The translations under genes and the position numbers were made by a program. Positions 42,742 to 52,707 of a DNA stretch of 64,000 nt are shown one piece after another; within the stretch, counting starts at the first letter, position 1, and the number at the start of each line of letters is the position of its first letter. The stretch is from the NCBI RefSeq assembly GCF_014284365.1, contig NZ_JACOGG010000002.1, positions 282,633 to 346,632 of the forward strand. Direction: 5' to 3'. The stretch comes from Cognatundibacterium rugosum (GTDB lineage Bacteria > Pseudomonadota > Gammaproteobacteria > Burkholderiales > Burkholderiaceae_D). Under the pieces are notes generated by a model, which did no database searches, was not told the DNA's origin, and saw nothing but the letters and a program-made list of their open reading frames with translations.

Positions 42742-44631
42742 ATGTTCACACTTAGCCGCCTGTACCGAAATGCACAAACGCTATTTTGTTGCACCGCGCT
42801 GTTCAGTACCCTGCCTGCACTGGCAGGCGAACTGACGGCACTGGACAGGATAGAACCACCGTTCTGGTGGACTGGCATGCAGGATCGTCAGTTACAGCTC
42901 ATGGTGCATGGTGATCAGATCGGACGGACGCGACCACAAATCAGTGGCACAGGTCTGCGCGTGCTTAAAGTACAGGCTATGCCGAATCCAAATTACCTGA
43001 TCATCGAGCTGGAAATCGGTGCCGCAATGCGGGCAGGCAAACGGCATATTCGCTTTGTTGATGCTAACGGGCAGATAAAGGCCGAGGCTGATTATGAATT
43101 CAAAACCCGGGAACCAGGCTCCGCCCGGCGCCGTGGTTTTGGCCCTCAGGATGCAATCCTGAATCTGATGCCGGACCGCTTTGCCAATGGCAATCCGGCC
43201 AATGATGTACAGCCCGGCCTGACTGACAAACTGGATCGCAGCGACGACAGCGCGGGTCGCCACGGCGGCGATCTGGCTGGCATACAGCAGCATCTGGCTT
43301 ATATCGCCGACATGGGCTACACCATGATCTGGCCAACGCCGGTGGTGGAAAACAATCAGCCTCAGTATTCCTATCACGGCTATGCAGCGACCGATTTTTA
43401 TCGCATCGATGCGCGGCTGGGCAGTAACGCAGAATATCGCGAACTGGTGCAACAGGCACGCCGTCACGGCATAGGCGTGATCCAGGATGTGGTGCTGAAT
43501 CACATCGGTGATCAGCATTGGTGGATGCGCGATCTGCCGTCGCCGGACTGGATCACTTACCAGGGCAAGTTCGTGCCGACCGCGCATGCGCGTACCACGG
43601 TCAGCGACCCGTATGCCGCCAGTGTGGATAAACAAAATTTCACTCAGGGCTGGTTCAGCGAGCGTATGCCGGATCTGAACAATGCCCATCCTGTACTGGC
43701 GCAATATCAAATTCAGAACAGTATCTGGTGGATAGAATATGCCGGTCTGTCCGGCATACGCACTGACACATACAGCTATTCCGACCCAGGCTTTCTGGCA
43801 CAATGGTCGCGCCGTATTCTGCGGGAGTATCCACAGTTCAGTATGGTCGGTGAAGAATGGAGTACCAATCCCAATGTCGTGGCGCGCTGGTTACGTGGCA
43901 AAGTGAATCCGGACGGCTACGTCTCATCTATGCCTGGTATGATGGATTTCCCTTTGCAAGATGCACTGATCAAGGCCTTGACCGCCAGCGAGTCCTGGAA
44001 TACTGGCTTCAACAGCCTGTATGAAGCCCTGGTCAATGACCAGTTTTATCCTGACCCGGCCAGACTGGTCCTGTTTGAAGGCAATCACGACCTGAGCCGA
44101 CTGTACACGGTGCTCAATGAAGACTGGGATCTGACACGTATGGCGCTGGTATATATCGCAACCATGCCGCGTACACCGCAACTGTATTACGGAACTGAGA
44201 TATTGATGACCAGCGCCAAAGAAAGAAATGATGGCGCCGCGCGGCGTGATTTTCCCGGTGGCTGGAGCGGCGACGCCGTCAATGCCTTTACCGGTGCTGG
44301 TCTGACAGACGCGCAAAAAAATGCGCAAAGCTGGCTCAAGACCCTGCTTAACTGGCGCAAACATCAGCCCGTCATTCATCGTGGCAAACTGATGCATTTC
44401 GCCCCCGAAAACGGCGTCTACAGCTATGTACGTACGCTGGGGCAGCAACAGGTGATGGTATTCATGAATAAGAACAGCAGCGCCAGCCAGATTGCCCTCA
44501 CCCGATATGCGGAAGTTCTGCCAGCCGGAGCGCAGGGCCGCGAGCTGTTCAGCGGCCAGCACGTCGATTTATCGCAGTCACTCAATATCCCGGCACGTGG
44601 CGTGCTGGTATTCGAGCTAAGCAAACCCTAA
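42742..44631 (+). CDS. periplasmic GH13 cyclomaltodextrinase / neopullulanase (SusA-like)
   Basis: A 629-residue exported alpha-glucan hydrolase. A signal peptide (TLFCCTALFSTLPALAG) is followed by an N-terminal beta-sandwich (about 30-130) typical of cyclomaltodextrinases, then the (beta/alpha)8 barrel with VVLNH, GIRTDTYSY (nucleophile Asp342), MVGEEW (acid/base Glu371) and EGNHD (Asp450), and a C-terminal beta domain. It cuts cyclodextrins, pullulan or malto-oligosaccharides in the periplasm. AGGAGA lies before ATG 42742. It overlaps the convergent HHH gene by four bases. Confidence 0.9.
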   Translation: MFTLSRLYRNAQTLFCCTALFSTLPALAGELTALDRIEPPFWWTGMQDRQLQLMVHGDQIGRTRPQISGTGLRVLKVQAMPNPNYLIIELEIGAAMRAGKRHIRFVDANGQIKAEADYEFKTREPGSARRRGFGPQDAILNLMPDRFANGNPANDVQPGLTDKLDRSDDSAGRHGGDLAGIQQHLAYIADMGYTMIWPTPVVENNQPQYSYHGYAATDFYRIDARLGSNAEYRELVQQARRHGIGVIQDVVLNHIGDQHWWMRDLPSPDWITYQGKFVPTAHARTTVSDPYAASVDKQNFTQGWFSERMPDLNNAHPVLAQYQIQNSIWWIEYAGLSGIRTDTYSYSDPGFLAQWSRRILREYPQFSMVGEEWSTNPNVVARWLRGKVNPDGYVSSMPGMMDFPLQDALIKALTASESWNTGFNSLYEALVNDQFYPDPARLVLFEGNHDLSRLYTVLNEDWDLTRMALVYIATMPRTPQLYYGTEILMTSAKERNDGAARRDFPGGWSGDAVNAFTGAGLTDAQKNAQSWLKTLLNWRKHQPVIHRGKLMHFAPENGVYSYVRTLGQQQVMVFMNKNSSASQIALTRYAEVLPAGAQGRELFSGQHVDLSQSLNIPARGVLVFELSKP

Positions 44632-44927
44632 ACGGATTTCAGCGCAGCCAGCATTTGCTTGCGCTGGCTGGTATAAGCCCACCAGGGTTGTGCTTCCGCT
44701 CCATTCATGAAATCAACGACCGACAACAGCACATCCAGCACACAGGGATCATGCTGTTGCCCGCTCAGCAGGCATAGCCGCTGATACAAGTCCAGCGCAG
44801 ACGCGCCGATGAGCTGTTGAGGATGGTGAATGCCGAGCAGACGCAAATCGGCCGCCCCGGCGGCAGCGATATTGGGTAAATCGGTCAGCGCATGCAGCGC
44901 CTCGCGTCTGACCTTAGACGGATGCAT
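44628..44927 (-). CDS. helix-hairpin-helix protein (Cdd1/pathogenicity-locus-like)
   Basis: A 99-residue protein with an HhH-like motif (LTDLPNIAAAGAADLRLLGI) followed by a second helical part (CVLDVLLSVVDFMNGAE, PWWAYTSQRK). This matches small proteins annotated as pathogenicity locus/mitomycin-resistance related (Cdd1-like), which may bind DNA; no function is proven. ATG 44927 lies 14 bases inside the end of the upstream acetyltransferase gene, so the pair is probably coupled. The longer open frame to 45044 is a shadow of that gene. Confidence 0.75.
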   Translation of the reverse strand: MHPSKVRREALHALTDLPNIAAAGAADLRLLGIHHPQQLIGASALDLYQRLCLLSGQQHDPCVLDVLLSVVDFMNGAEAQPWWAYTSQRKQMLAALKSV

Positions 44928-45513
44928 GTCTGGCTGCTGAGGTTTGTAGCGCCAGCCAGTCCGCTTGCAACAAGCCAAAGAGCGCGGAATCAGACACCTG
45001 ACCATCGACGATCCAGCGTTCGCGCAGCAAACCTTCCTGCACAAATCCGAGTCGCTTCAGAGACAGTTCAGACGCGTGGTTAGCCGGATCTATATCCGCT
45101 TCGACGCGATGTAACTGTAAATGCTCAAAGCCATAGGCCAGCAAAGCACGCAACGCCTCCTGCATATACCCCTGCCCCCAGTAAGGACGCGCCAGACCAT
45201 AGCCGATCTCAGCGCGCCGGCATTGCCATAGGAAACTAAACAAACAACAGTTACCCAGCCAGACCCCATCCTGTTTGCGTACCAATGACAGATTCAGGTA
45301 CTCACCGCGAGGCAGGGCATCCAGATCACGCAAGATGCGACGCTCCGCCTGCTCTGTGTGCTGCCAGGCCGGTTCGCTCCAGTAACGCACAAACTCGGCG
45401 TCAGCACACATCGCAAACAACGCGTCGGTATCCGCCATCTGCATAGGGCGTAATTCCAGCCGCGCTGTGCTCAAACGGACTTGTGAAAAATCATGAGAAG
45501 GCATGTCATGCAT
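44914..45513 (-). CDS. RimJ/RimL-type GNAT acetyltransferase
   Basis: A 199-residue N-acetyltransferase of the RimJ/RimL group, which acetylates protein N-termini or small amines. Signs: TARLELRPMQMADTDALF near the start, ARPYWGQGYMQEALRALL (acetyl-CoA loop GQGYM) and the C-terminal NHASELSLKRLGFVQEG. CCGGAGC stands about six bases before ATG 45513. Substrate unknown. It is coupled to the HHH gene downstream. Confidence 0.85.
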   Translation of the reverse strand: MHDMPSHDFSQVRLSTARLELRPMQMADTDALFAMCADAEFVRYWSEPAWQHTEQAERRILRDLDALPRGEYLNLSLVRKQDGVWLGNCCLFSFLWQCRRAEIGYGLARPYWGQGYMQEALRALLAYGFEHLQLHRVEADIDPANHASELSLKRLGFVQEGLLRERWIVDGQVSDSALFGLLQADWLALQTSAARHASV

Positions 45514-46061
45514 CGGCAGCTCCGGTGGGCATTCAATTTAAATGATCCATTTGGCCGGACGACCGGGCAAAAGAAGAACGTTCATACAGCATAAGCATGC
45601 TGAAAAAAGTAAGCAAGTGGCCTGCTAAGCACAAATTAGCATGCTGTTCCATATCAGGCGCCGGTTACACCACACAACTCGTTTCTTTCTGAACACGATC
45701 CTACGCTCAGCGCCAGGCAACAATATCCGCACTCTCCTGGTCACATTATTCGTAATATTCGAAGAATACTGATAGTATTTGATTGAAAAAAACAATGGCA
45801 ATAAGTACAACCATCATCGCTTTTTCGCAACTTGTTGATTTAGTGCATCCCCTTTTATTGCTAATTTTGATAACAAAATGATTGCAATTCGTTGGAATAT
45901 GTCCAAAATAGAACGATAGGAAAAAAATCCAGAAAGAAATTTATTTCTGTGATGCATAAAATTTTCCAGGGATTTTTTCCCGCAGAGAAATCACTCAGGC
46001 TCTCGCATCGCTCCGTTAAGTAAGTAGAAGTTCACGTCGTATTTCATTTAGGAAATGTAAT
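45514..46061. other. 548-bp AT-rich divergent region
   Basis: Between the acetyltransferase (minus) and the MCP gene (plus). No gene is supported; a 61-codon minus frame (45625-45810) lacks a ribosome site. An imperfect palindrome GTAATATTCGAAGAATAC lies at about 45751-45768 and could be an operator. The rest is A/T-rich promoter-like sequence. Confidence 0.45.
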
Positions 46062-47204
46062 ATGTGGAATTTTTCGCTTCGCCAACATAGTCAGATCAGT
46101 TTCGCCTACGCACTGCTCCTATTGTCGAGTCTGCTTTTGCTCTGGCAATATTTTGCGCTGGTGAGCAGTCTCGCGATCGCCTGTATCGTCCTCAGCGCCG
46201 GCTATCTGTTTTTCCGTGCACTACAGAATCAAGCTCCTGAAGCCACACAGGAAGCGGCCATTCACCGCGTCACACCTGCCACAGAATCGGAAGAAGAGCT
46301 CGCCAATTTATTACACCACGTGCTGCCATTGTGGGAAAAACATGTGCAATCGGTACGTGAACAAACAGAATCGGCGATAGGCGACCTGATCAACAGCTTT
46401 ATGCATATGGTCAGTGAACTTGATGCTGCAGGTTTTGGAGGTGTCAGCAATATTGCCCTAAATAAAAATAATGACGCAACCATTACTCTGTTGCAGCTTT
46501 GCCGTAAAGAATTAACACCGGTCATTGAATCTTTGGGAAAAATGATCGCCAGCAAAGACGAGCTGCTCAATTGCATCCGTGAGCTGGCGAAGTCCACCAA
46601 AGAACTCGATACCATGGCGCACGAAGTGGGCCAGATTGCTGCCCAAACCAATTTGCTGGCAATTAATGCCGCCATTGAAGCGGCTCGGGTAGGCGAACAC
46701 GGACGAGGCTTTGCTGTGGTTGCGGGCGAAGTACGCAAGCTGTCGCATCTTTCCGCTGAAACCGGACGGCGTATGGGCGAACGGGTCAAAAATGTCTCCG
46801 CCGTCATGCAAACCGCCTTGAATACGGCCGACCGCACTGCCAGCCAGGACAGTCAGATACTGGAAATTTCCGGACACGTGGTCAAGGATGTGCTATCGCA
46901 CGTTGAAAGTATGGGTGATACCGCCAAGCAGTTGTTGATACATGGCGGGGCAATACGCGGCAATATCGAAGAAACCTTGGTCAGCCTGCAATTCCAGGAC
47001 AGGATAGGACAGATGTTGGATGTGGTACGTACTGACATACAAAAAATGCAGCAACAAGTCGCGCATGCAGGTCCCGGTGAGTTACCGACGACATCGGTGT
47101 GGCTGGAAGAATTGCAGACGACTTACACCATGCAGGATGAATACCGGAATCACGGCAAGGAACATGCAAAGGCAGAGAATGAGACCGAAATCACCTTCTT
47201 TTGA
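46062..47204 (+). CDS. methyl-accepting chemotaxis-like signalling protein without sensor domain
   Basis: A 380-residue protein with two close N-terminal membrane helices (AYALLLLSSLLLLWQYF; LAIACIVLSAGYLFF) and essentially no periplasmic domain, followed by the coiled-coil signalling part with AAQTNLLAINAAIEAAR near residue 190 and the hairpin tip region GRGFAVVAGEVRKL. It lacks HAMP and a ligand domain, so it may sense membrane state or internal signals. AGGAAAT precedes the ATG. It is 73 bases upstream of the hybrid kinase and probably shares its transcript. Confidence 0.85.
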   Translation: MWNFSLRQHSQISFAYALLLLSSLLLLWQYFALVSSLAIACIVLSAGYLFFRALQNQAPEATQEAAIHRVTPATESEEELANLLHHVLPLWEKHVQSVREQTESAIGDLINSFMHMVSELDAAGFGGVSNIALNKNNDATITLLQLCRKELTPVIESLGKMIASKDELLNCIRELAKSTKELDTMAHEVGQIAAQTNLLAINAAIEAARVGEHGRGFAVVAGEVRKLSHLSAETGRRMGERVKNVSAVMQTALNTADRTASQDSQILEISGHVVKDVLSHVESMGDTAKQLLIHGGAIRGNIEETLVSLQFQDRIGQMLDVVRTDIQKMQQQVAHAGPGELPTTSVWLEELQTTYTMQDEYRNHGKEHAKAENETEITFF

Positions 47205-47277
47205 CTTTGCAACAGCCTCTCGATTGAAGCCCAGGCCAGTCAGCAACGCCTGAAACGATTTTTGCAGTGGAGTATGT

Positions 47278-50200
47278 ATGCTTGCACCCCAACAAAGATC
47301 AAAGGTCATGGTTGTCGAAGACGACGAACTGGTCTCATTGCAGATTCAACTCAAGCTGGAACTCTTGGGTTTTGACGCCGTAGGAGCTACCACCACGGGT
47401 GAAGAAGCAATCACGCTGGCCAAACTCTTACAGCCGGATATTGTACTGATGGATATCATGCTGGCGGGGCAGATGGATGGTATCGAAGCCGCACAGATTA
47501 TTCACTCACAACAGCACATCCCGGTGGTGTTTTTATCCGGCGATACGGAAGATGAAACCCTGAGCAGGGTGAAACAATCCGAAGCGTTCGGCTATATCAT
47601 CAAACCTTTCACCGATCGCGAATTGCGCACTTCGCTGGAACTGGCGGTCTATAAGCATCAGGCTGAAGCCAGATTAAAACGTAGCGAGCAAAGACTGCGT
47701 GCGATTTTTGACGCCGAACCGGAATGCGTGAAGGTCGTCAAGGCAAACGGAGATTTACTGGAAATGAATTCCGCCGGTCTGGCAATGCTGGAAGCGGACA
47801 GTCTGGAAAAAGTACGTCAACACACACTGATCAGTTTTATAGATCCCAAATACCGCGATGACTTCAATCAGTTAATGCGAACCGCGATTGCGGGCGGTAA
47901 TGGTATTCTGCAATTTGAAATTACAGGCTTACGCGGAAGCCATCGCTGGCTGGAAACCCATGCCGTTCCTATCCGCGACAATGTGCATGAAGACACCATG
48001 GTGCTGGCCGTTACACGTGACATTTCAGCGCGCCGCCGCACAGAAGAAGCCTTGCGTCAAAGTGAACTGGATTTGCGCGAAGCCGAGCAAACCGCGCATG
48101 TCGGTCACTGGGTATGGGAACCAGACAACAATAAAGTCACCTGGTCAGATGAAATGATGCGTATCTGGAAGCGTGATCTGTCCAGCTATAAAGGGGACAT
48201 CCAGCGCATGATCAGGGAAACCGTCCATCCTGATGATCAGGCTAAGATCTCTGCGCGACAGACAGATACCTTTAAACAGCACAGTCTGGCTCAACCATTT
48301 GAATACCGCATCATCTTACCGGATGGCGAAGTCCGCTATATCTGGGCGATGCCGGGTAACCGCTTAGTCAATGCCAGCGGACGCGTGGTACGCCTGACCG
48401 GCATCGTGCAAGACATCACAGAACGTAAGTTAGCAGAGGCCAGCCAGCATGAGAGTGATGCGCAACTGGAGCAAACCTTTGTCGCATCTCCGATAGGGAT
48501 GGCCCTGATCGATCTTAATTTACGCTTTCTGAAGGTGAATCACGCATTCTGCGATATGTTGGGCTGGAGCGAGGCAGACTTCATGCGTGAAGGTTTTGAT
48601 CTGGTCGCACCTATTTCCGATAACGTGAATGACCGCGCACTGTTACAGGAGGTGGTCAAGGGGGTACGTCCCACTTTACAGCTGGAGAAACGTTATCTGC
48701 ATCGCCAGCAGCATGATATCTGGACTCAGTTAAATGTGAGCGTAGTACGGGATAAGGATGGTAAAGCTACCCATTTCGTTTTCCAGATTCAGGACATCAC
48801 CGAGCGCAAACTGGCGGAAGCCCAGCTACATAAATTATCGCTGGCGGTAGAGCAAAGCCCAGAAACCATCATCATCACCAATGTGCAACATCAGATTGAA
48901 TATGTGAATGAAGCCTTTGTCAAAACTTTCGGCTATAGCAGGGAAGAATTGATAGGAAAAACACCGGCGATGATCGGTACCCGTAACTTGCGACAGGAAC
49001 AGCGTGAACATTTGTTTACAACGCTGCAGCAGGGACAAATCTGGAAGGGTGAATTTGTTAATCAGCGTAAAGACGGCAGCCTGATTATTCAATATGCGAT
49101 CATCACCCCCCTGCGTCAGGAAGATGGCAGCATTACCCACTATGTCTCCGTACAGGAAGACATTACCGATAAAAAACGGCTGGGCGAAGAACTCGACAAA
49201 CACAGGCATCATCTGGAAGAGCTGGTGGTCAGCCGTACCGCTGAGCTGGCACAGGCCCGACTACAAGCCGAAGCAGCCAATGAAGCCAAGAGCAATTTTA
49301 TTGCGAATATGAGTCATGAAATCCGTACCCCGATGAATGGTGTATTGGGTATGACTTATCTTGCGATGGCAGCCACCTCCGATCCAAAGCAACGTGACTA
49401 CCTGAAAAAAATCCAGCTGTCCGGCCAGCACTTGCTGCACATAGTCAATGACATCCTCGATTTTTCAAAAATTGAAGCAGGCAAACTGACCTTGGAATCG
49501 GTTGATTTCTGGCTGGATGAAATACTCAATAATCTGGCCAGCATGATGAGCAATAAACTCATTGGTCGCAACATTGTATTGAATTTCGATGTCGACCCCA
49601 CGCTCGCTAATCACATGCATGGGGATCCATTACGTCTAAGCCAAATTCTCATTAATTACACCAACAATGCACTGAAGTTTACCGAGAGTGGTGAAATTGT
49701 GGTCAGAGCGCGCAAAGTGAACGATGCGGCGGATGGCTGGCTAGTGCGTTTCGAAGTGCAGGATTCTGGCATAGGTATGAGTGAGGAACAGCAAAGCAAA
49801 TTGTTCCGTTCTTTTGAACAAGCCGACAGTTCCACTACGCGCAAATACGGTGGTACCGGACTGGGGCTGGCGATTAGCAAACAACTGGCACGTCTGATGG
49901 GTGGCGATGTGGGTGTCAGCAGCGAAGTCGGCAAGGGCAGTACCTTCTGGTGTACTGTGCATTTATCTGCAGCGAAACAGGAGGTCGCCCCGCCCGAACC
50001 GCTGGAAGAAAATATGAGCAACACCAAGCTGCGTTTGCTGGTCAATGAGCGCGAACGCATTACGGTGCTGGTGGTCGATGACAACCAGTTCAATCAGCAG
50101 ATCGCCTCAGAATTACTGGAAAGTGCCGATCTGACGGTATTACTGGCAAGTGATGGCCAACAAGCGTTGGATATCCTGGTGGACAGCGCCGTAGACTGCA

Positions 50201-52089
50201 TACTGATGGACATACAAATGCCGGTCATGGATGGTCTTGAAGCAACCCGCAAAATACGGGCGCAGGATAAATTTGCCAACCTGCCGGTTATCGCCATGAC
50301 AGCCAATGCGATGAATGAAGATCGCTTGCAATGCCTGGGCGCCGGGATGAATGACTTCATTGCCAAGCCATTTATTCCGGAAGTCCTGTTCACCACTATC
50401 CTGCGCTGGCTCAGCCATTTGCCACAGGATCAGCCTTTACCACACTTGGAGGAACAGGCGGCCAGCTTCCAATCCAACCAAAACTCGCGTATCGATTTGA
50501 GTGTACTGGAAAAACAGCTAGGCAATCATCCTGAAAAAATCGGTAAGTTCGCGCGCAAATTTATTGAGTCAGCCGATCATGGCCTGCAAGACCTGGAGCA
50601 GGCTTTCCAAAACAAGGATATTCAACTGATTGCGGCGCTTGGACATAAACTCAAATCCAGTGCGCGTACAGTTGGCGCACATCAGTTTGCCGATGCCTGC
50701 CATAAGCTGGAAATGCTGCGCAGCCAACCTAATCTGGACGAGGCACAAAGCCTGATACAGTGGCTGCATCATGAATTCATCGACATCGAAAAGGCAGTAC
50801 ATCACTATCTGGAAGAAACGACCAGAGGTACAGCCACGCAAAGCATCAGTACTCAGCCCGGCCAGATTAATAACTTTTCCGATCTGCACGTGCTGGTCCT
50901 TGAGGACGACACCAGTCATCTCGATATCGCCTCTGCCTGCCTGCGGAAACTTGGCGTAACCCGCATCATGTCTTGCCTGGACGGACATCAGGCATTGACC
51001 ATGATACGCACCTATCAACCGGAAATTATTTTATGCGACCTGCATCTGAACGGCATGGATGGCATCAGCTTCCTGCGCCTGGTTGCGGAACAATCCTATA
51101 CCGGTTCCATCGTACTGATCAGCAGTGTCGATCATAACTTACTGAAAGCAGCGGAGAGCCTGGTACGTGCTTATGGCCTGCGCTTACTCGCTGCGTTGAA
51201 AAAACCCCTGCTACCGGATTTACTGGAACTGGCACTGGTACAACAAAAACAAAGCCTGCCACGGCAAGTAGCGCATAAAACTGAGGCTGTGTTATCACTG
51301 GCAGAACTGCAACAAGGCCTGGCTGAAGACTGTGTAGAAGTATTTTTTCAACCTAAGGTGTCCGTACACGACAAGCGTGTGGTGGGTGCGGAATGCCTGG
51401 CGCGCTGGCGCCACCAGGAACGTGGCATTATCGGCCCCGCCAGCTTTGTACCAGTGCTGGAAGCCCATGGCATGATTGATGTGCTCACGCATGAAGTCTT
51501 GAAAAAGGCAGCACAACAACTAGGACAGTGGCTGCAGCAGGGACATGATTTCAAGGTGTCGGTCAACGTCTCTATGGATGATCTGGATCAGCTGGATTTG
51601 CCGGAAGAATTTGAGCGCATCGTGCTGGCAGCCGGCGTCACGCCTGATCACATCACGCTGGAACTGACCGAGAGCCGGCTGATGGAAAATCTCACGCTCA
51701 GTCTGGAGATACTGACACGCCTGCGTTTAAAAGGTTTTGGTCTGTCAATTGATGATTTCGGTACCGGATTTTCTACCATGGAAAATCTCAAGCAGTTACC
51801 CGTGACTGAACTCAAGGTGGACCGCGCATTTGTGAATGGTGCAACCAAAGATGAGGGGGCACGCGCCATCCTGGGTTCAAGCATTCAGTTAGGAAAAATC
51901 TTCCGCCTGAATCTGGTGGCGGAAGGTGTGGAGAGACAGCAGGATTGGGATTTAATTGCCAACTCGGGCTGCGATGAAGTACAGGGTTATTTCATCGCCA
52001 AACCGATGGCGAGTCAAGATTTTATCGAGTGGAAAATCAATTGGGATGAAAAACTGCAGGCCAGTAAATCTCTGAATTCCACCTCATAA
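47278..52089 (+). CDS. hybrid histidine kinase REC-PAS4-HK-REC-Hpt-REC-EAL
   Basis: A 1603-residue cytoplasmic phosphorelay protein. In order: a receiver (Asp59 in VLMDIM), about four PAS domains (137-640, each ending ...DIT(E/D)(R/K)), HisKA (His680 in NMSHEIRTP), HATPase ([15 protein letters not shown]), a receiver (Asp978 in LMDIQMP), Hpt (His1123 in GHKLKSSA), a receiver (Asp1254 in LCDLHLNG) and an EAL domain with ECLARW (Glu1372), [20 protein letters not shown] (Asp1492/1493), ELKVDR and AEGVE. The EAL metal residues are present, so c-di-GMP hydrolysis is plausible and could be set by the relay. Confidence 0.93.
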   Translation: MLAPQQRSKVMVVEDDELVSLQIQLKLELLGFDAVGATTTGEEAITLAKLLQPDIVLMDIMLAGQMDGIEAAQIIHSQQHIPVVFLSGDTEDETLSRVKQSEAFGYIIKPFTDRELRTSLELAVYKHQAEARLKRSEQRLRAIFDAEPECVKVVKANGDLLEMNSAGLAMLEADSLEKVRQHTLISFIDPKYRDDFNQLMRTAIAGGNGILQFEITGLRGSHRWLETHAVPIRDNVHEDTMVLAVTRDISARRRTEEALRQSELDLREAEQTAHVGHWVWEPDNNKVTWSDEMMRIWKRDLSSYKGDIQRMIRETVHPDDQAKISARQTDTFKQHSLAQPFEYRIILPDGEVRYIWAMPGNRLVNASGRVVRLTGIVQDITERKLAEASQHESDAQLEQTFVASPIGMALIDLNLRFLKVNHAFCDMLGWSEADFMREGFDLVAPISDNVNDRALLQEVVKGVRPTLQLEKRYLHRQQHDIWTQLNVSVVRDKDGKATHFVFQIQDITERKLAEAQLHKLSLAVEQSPETIIITNVQHQIEYVNEAFVKTFGYSREELIGKTPAMIGTRNLRQEQREHLFTTLQQGQIWKGEFVNQRKDGSLIIQYAIITPLRQEDGSITHYVSVQEDITDKKRLGEELDKHRHHLEELVVSRTAELAQARLQAEAANEAKSNFIANMSHEIRTPMNGVLGMTYLAMAATSDPKQRDYLKKIQLSGQHLLHIVNDILDFSKIEAGKLTLESVDFWLDEILNNLASMMSNKLIGRNIVLNFDVDPTLANHMHGDPLRLSQILINYTNNALKFTESGEIVVRARKVNDAADGWLVRFEVQDSGIGMSEEQQSKLFRSFEQADSSTTRKYGGTGLGLAISKQLARLMGGDVGVSSEVGKGSTFWCTVHLSAAKQEVAPPEPLEENMSNTKLRLLVNERERITVLVVDDNQFNQQIASELLESADLTVLLASDGQQALDILVDSAVDCILMDIQMPVMDGLEATRKIRAQDKFANLPVIAMTANAMNEDRLQCLGAGMNDFIAKPFIPEVLFTTILRWLSHLPQDQPLPHLEEQAASFQSNQNSRIDLSVLEKQLGNHPEKIGKFARKFIESADHGLQDLEQAFQNKDIQLIAALGHKLKSSARTVGAHQFADACHKLEMLRSQPNLDEAQSLIQWLHHEFIDIEKAVHHYLEETTRGTATQSISTQPGQINNFSDLHVLVLEDDTSHLDIASACLRKLGVTRIMSCLDGHQALTMIRTYQPEIILCDLHLNGMDGISFLRLVAEQSYTGSIVLISSVDHNLLKAAESLVRAYGLRLLAALKKPLLPDLLELALVQQKQSLPRQVAHKTEAVLSLAELQQGLAEDCVEVFFQPKVSVHDKRVVGAECLARWRHQERGIIGPASFVPVLEAHGMIDVLTHEVLKKAAQQLGQWLQQGHDFKVSVNVSMDDLDQLDLPEEFERIVLAAGVTPDHITLELTESRLMENLTLSLEILTRLRLKGFGLSIDDFGTGFSTMENLKQLPVTELKVDRAFVNGATKDEGARAILGSSIQLGKIFRLNLVAEGVERQQDWDLIANSGCDEVQGYFIAKPMASQDFIEWKINWDEKLQASKSLNSTS

Positions 52090-52156
52090 ATGGGTCACGG
52101 CGGTAGCTGTTTGATCCTTCAGGTGATGCACTTAATTTGAAAGACAGGAGTTCACA

Positions 52157-52573
52157 ATGACGCAACATGGGGAACAGAACTACACACAGATGAGTGTAAT
52201 GGTGATTGATGACGATGATTTCCAGCTCGAATTTATTTCTGACCTGCTCAATGATTTAGGAATCAGCAAAATCCAGACTGCACTCGGTGGTGAAAATGCC
52301 ATACTGAAGCTGGAACATGGTAAATTTTTACCGGATCTGATTTTATGTGATATCCAGATGCCAGACATCGATGGCTTTGAAATGATGAAATTATTGGGGG
52401 ACCGCCACTTTAACGGTGGAGTCATCCTGATGTCGGGCCAGGGTGCCAAAGTACTGTACTCAGCGTCGCTGGTGGCGCAACTGGCGCGACTACGTTTTTT
52501 GGGCACCATAGAAAAACCGCTACAAAAAGACGCTTTGCTGGGTGCGATGGATAAGCTCAGTCCGGTCACCTGA
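52157..52573 (+). CDS. single-domain response regulator
   Basis: A 138-residue receiver with no output domain. VMVIDDDDFQLEFISDLL gives the acidic pocket, DLILCDIQMPDIDG the phospho-acceptor Asp65, and GTIEKPL the conserved Lys. It resembles the third receiver of the hybrid kinase just upstream (LCD acceptor site; same VxDDD..Q/H.D/EFIS.LL..LGI/V pattern). CAGGAG precedes the ATG. It is 67 bases after the kinase and is probably its phosphoacceptor or a phosphate sink in the same relay. Confidence 0.88.
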   Translation: MTQHGEQNYTQMSVMVIDDDDFQLEFISDLLNDLGISKIQTALGGENAILKLEHGKFLPDLILCDIQMPDIDGFEMMKLLGDRHFNGGVILMSGQGAKVLYSASLVAQLARLRFLGTIEKPLQKDALLGAMDKLSPVT

Positions 52574-52622
52574 GCGACGCTCACTTTGCGCATAGGCACG
52601 CACAAAATGCTGGGAACTACAT

Positions 52623-52653
52623 AAGAAAAAGGGGCGATATGCCCCTTTTTCTT
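52623..52653. terminator. bidirectional intrinsic terminator
   Basis: AAGAAAAAGGGGC (52623-52635) and GCCCCTTTTTCTT (52641-52653) are perfectly complementary, with T runs in both directions. It ends the signalling operon (plus) and may also stop the TonB receptor transcript (minus). A second hairpin, CCCGGT/ACCGGG at 52677-52692, lies between it and the receptor stop codon. Confidence 0.9.
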
Positions 52654-52707
52654 AGCCTTTTCCTCAACAACTTTGGCCCGGTTTACACCGGGCTGATTTT
52701 CCGTTGA

